Assembly: GCA_905193995.1 (NCBI GenBank)
Contig: CAJJQT010000049.1
Coordinates: 1 to 9,676 of the forward strand
Length of the DNA stretch: 9,676 nucleotides
Source: an uncultured Porphyromonadaceae bacterium
GTDB lineage: Bacteria > Bacteroidota > Bacteroidia > Bacteroidales > Muribaculaceae
Direction of reading: 5' to 3'
Positions within the stretch are counted from its first letter, which is position 1; each line of letters starts with the position of its first letter. A program made the translations under genes and the position numbers. The notes beneath the pieces are model-generated. The model ran no database searches. It had not been told where the DNA came from and saw only the letters and a list, made by a program, of their open reading frames with translations. This document shows positions 1 through 5,048 of this stretch, in pieces.

Positions 1-1
1 C

Positions 2-565
2 CCCCGCCTGATCAACCTTTCGGCCCCGCGGGCGCGCCGCCGCCTCGAGGCGCTGGTCCGGAGCTACGCCGGCAGCACCGGCCGCGGCGATCTGCCCTCG
101 CCTTCGCCCCTGCTCGAGCTGCTGCTCATCGACGTCCACATCATGCGCCACGCCTTCGGCACCGGCATCGGCCTGCGCCAGATCTGCGACTACATGCTCG
201 CATCCGCCGCGCTCGCGGGCCGCTACAGCCGCGACGAATTCGCCCGCGCCTGCGCCGACCTCGGCATCGCGCGCTGGACCGCCCTGCTCAACGCCTTCGC
301 CATCAGCTACCTCGGCGCCGACGCCGGCGTCCTGCCCCCCTCGGGCTACGCCGGTCGCCGACCGCTGCCCGTCGGCGCCCTGATGAAAATCGTCGCGGAG
401 GGCGGCAATTTCGGGCTTCACCGACACGCCGGCTCCGCACGCCGCGCCGGCGGCAAGCTCCACACCGTGGGCATGCTGCTGCGCCGCAGCCGCATGGCCC
501 TGAGCATCGCGCCTGCCGAAGCCTTCTGGAACATCGTCCGCCTCACCGGCGGCCAACTGAAATAA
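2..565 (+). CDS. Nucleotidyltransferase family protein (NTP_transf_5 type), 3' part only
   Basis: The frame is open from the left edge of the window and ends at TAA 563-565, giving about 187 C-terminal residues; the start lies outside. The stretch encoded at about 137-190, with the pattern H-I-x-R-H-x-F-G-x-G-I-G-L-R-Q-x-C-D, is typical of the C-terminal half of the uncharacterised nucleotidyltransferase family (Pfam NTP_transf_5), as is the later R-x-P-A-E-A-F-W ending. The catalytic Gly-Gly/Asp part of the fold would be upstream and cannot be judged here. Members are usually 350-400 residues long. The next gene, an HPr-kinase-like protein, starts 21 bases after the stop, so the two are probably co-transcribed. 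Such pairs occur in some RiPP (lasso peptide) clusters and near polysaccharide genes; the substrate here is unknown. The family call is from recalled motifs, not a search. Confidence 0.72.
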   Translation, partial: PRLINLSAPRARRRLEALVRSYAGSTGRGDLPSPSPLLELLLIDVHIMRHAFGTGIGLRQICDYMLASAALAGRYSRDEFARACADLGIARWTALLNAFAISYLGADAGVLPPSGYAGRRPLPVGALMKIVAEGGNFGLHRHAGSARRAGGKLHTVGMLLRRSRMALSIAPAEAFWNIVRLTGGQLK

Positions 566-586
566 AACTCCGGCCCCCCGTCAGCC

Positions 587-1474
587 ATGGACTGCATCTT
601 CGAAATCGGCGGCCGCCGCCTGCTCATCGCCGGCGCGCCCTGGACCCCGGCCACCGTGCCGGCCAACTTCCGGCCCTTCCTGCGCCCCGACGCCGGCGAC
701 GCCGACGCCCGCCTGACGGTCGAATACACCGCCGCAGCGCCCCGCGTACCCGCCACGCCGCCGCTGTCCGAGTCGGTCAACGACCTCGGCCGCGCCGCCA
801 TCCACGCCGACGCCGACGGCTGGACCATCGTCCTCACCCCGCAGCCCGGCGAACAGCCGCGCCTGATGACCATGGACCGCGCCCTGCGCTCGGCCACCGT
901 CAGCCTCCGGCCAGCCGACCCCTTCGCCGACTTCGTCATCGACTCCATGGCCCGCATCTTCTTCTCACAGCATATCGCCGCCGCCGGCGACTTCATAGTC
1001 CACGCCTCCGCCGTGGGCCTCGGCGGCAAGGCCTACCTCTTCATGGGCCGCAGCGGTACCGGCAAGAGCACCCACTCGCGCCTGTGGCTCGACACCTTCG
1101 CCGGCGCCGAACTCATCAACGACGACTGCCCCATGATCCGGCGCACCGCTGCCGGCTACGCCGTCTGCGGCACCCCCTGGAGCGGCAAGACCCCCTGCTG
1201 GCGCAGCGTCAGCCTGCCACTGGGCGGCCTGGTGCGCCTGCGCCAGGCTCCGGCCAACGCCTTCAGGCCCCTCGGCGGCGTCGAAGCCTTCGTGGCCTTC
1301 ATCCCGGGCATGTCGGTGATGACCGCCGACCGCGCCCTCTACTCCGCGGCCTCCGCGGCCGCCCTCGACCTGACGGGAGCCGTCCCCGTCGGGCTGCTCG
1401 AATGCCTCCCCGACGCGGCCGCCGCCCGCCTGTGCCACGCCTCCCTGACGGGAAAATTACCACCGAATATTTAA
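587..1474 (+). CDS. HPr kinase-like P-loop protein (small-molecule or peptide kinase?)
   Basis: A 295-residue soluble protein. The N-terminal 130 residues are a poorly conserved beta-rich region. The kinase core then follows the HprK C-domain order: H-A-S-A-V at 139-143, Walker A G-R-S-G-T-G-K-S-T at 154-162 (K160), a paired Asp N-D-D at 178-180 matching the H/S-D-D site of HPr kinases, and G-T-P-W-S-G-K at 195-201. True HprK also carries the HPr-binding P-loop extension and a second signature, which I do not see, so this is an HprK relative rather than the carbon-catabolite regulator. Relatives phosphorylate the C-terminal serine of certain lasso peptides (paeninodin type), and others sit in PqqD/peptidase clusters of Bacteroidales. 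Its place between a nucleotidyltransferase and polysaccharide export genes suggests it modifies a nearby product; the target is inference. ATG 587 is the first start after the preceding stop. Confidence 0.7.
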   Translation: MDCIFEIGGRRLLIAGAPWTPATVPANFRPFLRPDAGDADARLTVEYTAAAPRVPATPPLSESVNDLGRAAIHADADGWTIVLTPQPGEQPRLMTMDRALRSATVSLRPADPFADFVIDSMARIFFSQHIAAAGDFIVHASAVGLGGKAYLFMGRSGTGKSTHSRLWLDTFAGAELINDDCPMIRRTAAGYAVCGTPWSGKTPCWRSVSLPLGGLVRLRQAPANAFRPLGGVEAFVAFIPGMSVMTADRALYSAASAAALDLTGAVPVGLLECLPDAAAARLCHASLTGKLPPNI

Positions 1475-1475
1475 T

Positions 1476-1496
1476 GTGAAGGCGAGACGCCTTCAC
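1476..1496 (+). other. Perfect intergenic hairpin after the kinase gene
   Basis: Arms GTGAAGGCG (1476-1484) and CGCCTTCAC (1488-1496) are exact reverse complements with a three-base loop AGA. The hairpin begins directly after the kinase stop codon and 21 bases before the export-protein ATG. No T-run follows, so it is not a standard intrinsic terminator. It may mark an mRNA processing or stabilising site that separates expression of the two genes, or hold translation of the downstream gene in check. The structure is seen directly; the role is inference. Confidence 0.6.
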
Positions 1497-1517
1497 TCCA
1501 TCACCCAGATAAACGAC

Positions 1518-2318
1518 ATGAAGCTCAAGAAACCGCTTTTGACCGCCATCGCCGCCGTGCTGCTGCTCGGCGCCGGCGCATGCAAATCACAGAAAGACTA
1601 TCTCTATCTCGCCGACATGACCGACGAGCAGGGTTACGCCATCACCCAGCGCTACCGTCCCCGCATCCAGCGCGACGACCGCCTCGAGATCACCGTCAGC
1701 TGCAAGAACCCCGAACTGGCCGTGCCCTTCAACGTGTCGCCCGGCACCTACGGCATCTCCGACGCCGGACAGGCCACCACCTCCGGCCGCCGCGACGCCG
1801 GTCAGTACTACCGCGTCGACAACGACGGCGACATCAACTTCCCCGTCCTGGGCAAGCTCTACGTCGCCGGCCTCACCATCCCCGAGGCTTCCGACCTCAT
1901 CCGCCAGAAAATCATCGACGGAAACTTCATTAAAGACCCCATCGTCACAATAGAATTCCGAAATTTCCGTTATACTGTGTTAGGCGCCGCCAATTCCAAC
2001 GGCACCTACACCGCCAACGGCGACCGCATCACCCTGCTCGAGGCCCTCGCGCAGGCCGGCGACCTTGCCCCGAACGCCGATCTGGGCAAGATAGCCGTCA
2101 TCCGCGAAGAAGGCAGCACCCGCCAGGTCTACACGGTCGACATCCGCAACTCCGACATCTTCAACTCGCCCGCCTACTACCTGGCGCAGAACGACATCGT
2201 CTACGTCAGGCCCCGTAAGCCCAAGAGCGAGGAGAAGGCCAACGCCCTGCAGTGGCTCACCGTCGCTCTGTCGGTCGTCACCGCCACCACCTCCGTCATC
2301 TGGGTCACCCGCCAGTGA
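1518..2318 (+). CDS. wza: Polysaccharide export lipoprotein, Wza/OPX type
   Basis: A 266-residue outer-membrane polysaccharide export (OPX) protein of the short Bacteroidetes form, expected to let capsule or exopolysaccharide out across the outer membrane together with the downstream Wzc-type protein. The N-terminus M-K-L-K-K, a Leu/Ala-rich core and a Cys at residue 22 (A-G-A-C) make a lipoprotein signal. Residues about 45-147 match the Poly_export domain (the R-D-D-R-L-E-I-T-V entry motif, then N-F-P-V-L-G and a conserved P-E-A helix). Residues about 150-205 match one SLBB domain (Y-T-V-L-G, then T-L-L-E-A-L-A-Q-A-G-D). A hydrophobic helix near 245-263 ends the protein, as in Wza-like proteins. 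ATG 1518 was chosen over the in-frame GTG at 1476 because it begins the signal peptide and because the GTG lies inside the intergenic hairpin. Wzc follows after 53 bases. Confidence 0.9.
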   Translation: MKLKKPLLTAIAAVLLLGAGACKSQKDYLYLADMTDEQGYAITQRYRPRIQRDDRLEITVSCKNPELAVPFNVSPGTYGISDAGQATTSGRRDAGQYYRVDNDGDINFPVLGKLYVAGLTIPEASDLIRQKIIDGNFIKDPIVTIEFRNFRYTVLGAANSNGTYTANGDRITLLEALAQAGDLAPNADLGKIAVIREEGSTRQVYTVDIRNSDIFNSPAYYLAQNDIVYVRPRKPKSEEKANALQWLTVALSVVTATTSVIWVTRQ

Positions 2319-2351
2319 CCCGGCTCCGGCGCCACCTGTATCTACGCAAAC

Positions 2352-2360
2352 AATAAACCA
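2352..2360 (+). promoter_or_regulatory. AATAAACCA leader element, copy 1 (before wzc)
   Basis: The nonamer AATAAACCA lies 11 bases before the wzc ATG at 2372, in an A-rich leader and without a Shine-Dalgarno sequence. The same nonamer is found before the small peptide gene and the PI-PLC-like lipoprotein gene. Bacteroidetes rely on A-rich, weakly structured leaders for translation start, so a ribosome-related role is plausible but not shown. Confidence 0.4.
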
Positions 2361-2371
2361 GTCATAACAAC

Positions 2372-4783
2372 ATGTCAGCTGACAACAAAACAACCCAGTC
2401 GAAAGGCCCCAACCTCTCCGACATCCTCCTCTACCTGCTGTCGAAGTGGCCCTGGTACGTGCTCGCCCTGGTCGTGTGCCTCGCTTTCTCATGGTACCGC
2501 TCGGCCACCGCGCCCCTGGTCTACTACGCCCAGACCAAAGTGATCATCAAGGACCCGTCCAACAAGACCTCGACCGGCGGCTTCGAGCGCTACGAGAACT
2601 CCATCAACCGCGTCAACGTCACCAACGAGATCCTGCAGCTGCAGTCGAAGCGGCTGCTCCAGGAAGTCGTGGCCCGCACCCGCGCCGACGTGGTCTACAC
2701 CACCCGCGCCGGCCTGCGCGACGTCAACATCTACGGCCGCACACCCGTCGAGGTCACCTTCCCCGACATGCAGCCCCGCGAGTCGATGGCCTTCACCCTG
2801 GTGCCCCTCGACTCCGCCACCACCCGCCTGATCGTCCGCGACGGCGGCGGCGACGAGCGCACCGCCACCCTCACCAACGGCAAGATCTACACCGTCCGCG
2901 GCCGCCTCGTCACCGTCCGCGCCACCGCCGACATGTCGCCCGCCTGGTTCGGCAAGGCCATCGACGTAGTCAAGGAGCCCGAGATCGCCGCCGTCAACCG
3001 CATCGCCGCCAACCTCGGCATCCGCCAGGAGGAGAAGGACGGCACCATCATCAACATCGCCGTCACCTCCGGATCCGCCGAGCTCGACGTAGCCCTGCTC
3101 AACGCCATCATCCAGGTCTACAACGAAGAGTCCATCAACGACAAGAACCAGGTAGCCATCAACACCGCCAACTTCATCGACGAGCGCCTCCAGATCATCG
3201 GCCGCGAGCTCGGCGGCGTCGAGAACGAGCTCGAGTCGTACCGCCGCGACAACCAGGTCGTCGACATCGGCTCCATGACCTCGCGCTACATGGGCGAGTC
3301 GGCCCGGTACAGCGCCGACGCCCTCCAGTACGACACCCAGCTGCGCATCGCCATGTTCATCAAGGAATACCTCACCGACCCCGCCCGGGCCAACGACCTC
3401 ATTCCCACCAACCTCGGCATCAACGACCAGGCCATCGAAAGCCAGATCTCGCAGTACAACTCCATCAAGCTCCAGCGCGACCGCCTCAAGGACGAGAGCT
3501 CCGAGGCCAACCCCGTCATCCAGGAACTCTCGTCGACCCTGGCCCAGCTCCGCTCCAACATCCTGAGCGGCATCGACAACATCATCGTGTCCATCGAAGT
3601 CAAGCGCCGCGACGCCCGCGGCTACGAGGGCGCCGCCGAGTCGCGCATCGCATCCATCCCCCGCAAGGAGCGCGAGATCCTCTCGATCGAGCGCCAGCAG
3701 AAGATCAAGGAGTCGCTCTACCTCTTCCTGCTCAACCGCCGCGAGGAGAACGCCCTCACCCAGGCCATGGCCGACAACAACGCCCGCATGATCGAAGGCC
3801 CCGACGGCAGCTGCACCCTCATATCGCCCGACCGCCGGCGCATCATGCTCCTGGGCTTCCTCGCCGGCCTCTTCTTCCCCACCATCGTCATCCTGCTCTC
3901 GGCCTTCATGAACACCCGCGTGCGCGGCCGCCGCGACATCAAGGACGCCGTATCCATCCCCTTCCTGGGCGAGGTGCCCCTCAACAGCAGCCTCGACCGC
4001 AAGCGGCCCCTGCTGCGCACCCGCAAGGCCTTCGAGCACCGCAAGTCGATGATGAAGGGCGTCACCGACGACGCATTCCGCATGGTCATCGCCAACATGA
4101 ACATGATGGGCCGCGCCGCCGGCCGCCAGCCCAAGGTCATCATGACCACCTCACTGCGCGAGGGCGCCGGCAAGACCTTCACCGTCACCAACATCGCCGA
4201 CGCCCTCATGGCCGCAGGCAAGAAGGTGCTCCTGGTCGACATGGACATCCGCAAGGGCTCCCTCACCCACCGCGCCGGCCTGCGCCACGACCGCGCCGGC
4301 CTCACCAACTACCTCTTCGACGACACCGTCACCGCCGACGACATCATCGTCAGCCGCGACGGACAGCCCGACATCATTTCCTCGGGCATCGTGCCACCCA
4401 ACCCCGTCGAACTCCTCGGCAGCCCGCGCCTCGACGAGCTCTTCGCCACCCTGCGCGGCCGCTACGACTACATATTCGCCGACTCCGTGCCCGTAGGCAT
4501 CCTCGCCGACGCCTCCGTCACCAGCCGCGTCGTCGACCTGACCCTCTTCATCGTCCGCGTCGGCTCGCTCGACCGCCGTCAGCTCCCCGACATCCAGACC
4601 CTCTACGACGACGGCACCCTCGGATCCGTCGCCATCATCCTCAACGGCGTCGACCTCCACGGCGGCTACGGCTACGGCTACTCATACGGCTACGGTTACG
4701 GCTACGGATACGGATCGTACGGCTACGGCTACGGCCGGGGCCACAAACACCGCGCCCGCAAGCCCCGCCGCCGCCTCTTCTGA
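2372..4783 (+). CDS. wzc: Wzc-type polysaccharide co-polymerase and BY-kinase
   Basis: An 803-residue inner-membrane protein that controls chain length and export of a surface polysaccharide and phosphorylates its own C-terminal tyrosines. Order: cytoplasmic start; TM1 about 26-42; periplasmic Wzz domain beginning near 43-110; a long helical coiled-coil region about 240-470 holding E-x-E-L-x-x-Y-R-R-D-N and the G-N-V-R-like part near the end; TM2 about 491-511; then the CpsD-like kinase domain. Walker A is L-R-E-G-A-G-K-T (K601), Walker A' V-D-M-D-I-R (D623, D625), Walker B about 698-704 ending in D704 followed by S-V-P rather than the usual (T/C)-P-P. The tail 766-787 holds 11 Tyr in 22 residues, then a basic end K-x-x-R-A-R-K-P-R-R-R. 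Length and order match Bacteroidetes Wzc proteins. It follows wza by 53 bases and is very GC-rich like the upstream genes. Confidence 0.92.
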   Translation: MSADNKTTQSKGPNLSDILLYLLSKWPWYVLALVVCLAFSWYRSATAPLVYYAQTKVIIKDPSNKTSTGGFERYENSINRVNVTNEILQLQSKRLLQEVVARTRADVVYTTRAGLRDVNIYGRTPVEVTFPDMQPRESMAFTLVPLDSATTRLIVRDGGGDERTATLTNGKIYTVRGRLVTVRATADMSPAWFGKAIDVVKEPEIAAVNRIAANLGIRQEEKDGTIINIAVTSGSAELDVALLNAIIQVYNEESINDKNQVAINTANFIDERLQIIGRELGGVENELESYRRDNQVVDIGSMTSRYMGESARYSADALQYDTQLRIAMFIKEYLTDPARANDLIPTNLGINDQAIESQISQYNSIKLQRDRLKDESSEANPVIQELSSTLAQLRSNILSGIDNIIVSIEVKRRDARGYEGAAESRIASIPRKEREILSIERQQKIKESLYLFLLNRREENALTQAMADNNARMIEGPDGSCTLISPDRRRIMLLGFLAGLFFPTIVILLSAFMNTRVRGRRDIKDAVSIPFLGEVPLNSSLDRKRPLLRTRKAFEHRKSMMKGVTDDAFRMVIANMNMMGRAAGRQPKVIMTTSLREGAGKTFTVTNIADALMAAGKKVLLVDMDIRKGSLTHRAGLRHDRAGLTNYLFDDTVTADDIIVSRDGQPDIISSGIVPPNPVELLGSPRLDELFATLRGRYDYIFADSVPVGILADASVTSRVVDLTLFIVRVGSLDRRQLPDIQTLYDDGTLGSVAIILNGVDLHGGYGYGYSYGYGYGYGYGSYGYGYGRGHKHRARKPRRRLF
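4667..4735 (+). repeat. GGCTAC hexamer repeat coding the Tyr-Gly tail of Wzc
   Basis: Repeated TAC-GGC/GGT/GGA codon pairs encode about ten Tyr-Gly units at Wzc residues 766-788, broken by one TCA (S771) and one TCG (S782). Third-position variation in the Gly codons shows the array is partly degenerate, not a fresh microsatellite. A six-base unit keeps the frame if copies are gained or lost, so tail length and the number of phosphorylatable tyrosines could change without breaking the gene. Confidence 0.8.
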
Positions 4784-4800
4784 CAAACAAAAACAAACTA

Positions 4801-4809
4801 AATAAACCA
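4801..4809 (+). promoter_or_regulatory. AATAAACCA leader element, copy 2 (before small peptide gene)
   Basis: An identical nonamer 12 bases before the ATG at 4822, within a 38-base A-rich spacer after the wzc stop. Its offset from the start codon nearly equals that of copy 1. It may mark a shared translation or transcription element. Confidence 0.4.
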
Positions 4810-4821
4810 TTCAAACAAATT

Positions 4822-5013
4822 ATGAAAATGAAAAAGACTTATGAACGGCCGGCGACAGCCGTTACGCATGTCGAGCTCGAAAGCCCGATATGCACGGGTT
4901 CTCCTAACATCACCGCTGAATCGCCTAACGGCGTGGGCATCCAGGAACAGGACGTAAACACCGAATTCACCGGGTCCAACAATTTCGGTTCGCCCGACGA
5001 CCATTGGGACTAA
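4822..5013 (+). CDS. Small peptide of unknown function, possible modified-peptide precursor
   Basis: A 63-residue ORF (stop TAA 5011-5013) with its own A-rich leader and an alternative start two codons in (ATG 4828). The start M-K-M-K-K-T-Y-E-R-P resembles the M-K-K-x-Y-x-x-P opening of many short Bacteroidales hypothetical proteins. There is no hydrophobic segment, so it is not a standard secreted protein or lipoprotein. After one Cys at residue 24 (S-P-I-C) the rest is rich in Ser, Thr, Asn, Gly and acidic residues and ends D-D-H-W-D. It could be the substrate of the upstream HPr-kinase-like and nucleotidyltransferase proteins, with the charged Y-E-R-P region as leader and the Ser/Asn-rich tail as core; this is inference. 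It could instead be an ordinary small regulator of the export genes. It stands 35 bases before the next lipoprotein gene, so the two are likely co-transcribed. I cannot assign a function. Confidence 0.75.
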   Translation: MKMKKTYERPATAVTHVELESPICTGSPNITAESPNGVGIQEQDVNTEFTGSNNFGSPDDHWD

Positions 5014-5020
5014 TAAACCA
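5012..5020 (+). promoter_or_regulatory. AATAAACCA leader element, copy 3 (before PI-PLC-like gene)
   Basis: The third identical nonamer overlaps the end of the peptide gene's stop codon and lies 28 bases before the ATG at 5049. The wider spacing than in copies 1 and 2 weakens a strict ribosome-positioning role but fits a shared mRNA element. Its recurrence at three successive intergenic gaps is seen directly; its function is not. Confidence 0.35.
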
Positions 5021-5048
5021 TCGAGTAAACATCACTAATTATAATAAA

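Noticed and set aside
1476..1496. Intergenic hairpin as a rho-independent terminator
   Set aside because: No T-run follows the stem, and the next gene appears to belong to the same operon.
1476..1517. GTG start 14 codons upstream for the export lipoprotein
   Set aside because: It lies within the intergenic hairpin and would place charged residues before a clear lipoprotein signal that begins at ATG 1518.
2489..4039. 516-codon open frame on the minus strand opposite wzc
   Set aside because: The product is Val/Gly/Asp/Ala-rich with no motifs, as expected for the antisense of a GC-rich gene; wzc itself has clear domains.
2446..5013. 855-codon open frame overlapping wzc on the plus strand
   Set aside because: Its product is a low-complexity Arg/Pro/His-rich string, typical of an off-frame reading of GC-rich DNA. 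Only its last 63 codons, with their own start and leader, form a believable gene.
5004..5048. TTG start at 5004 for the PI-PLC-like lipoprotein
   Set aside because: It overlaps the end of the peptide gene and adds 15 polar residues before the signal peptide; ATG 5049 fits better.
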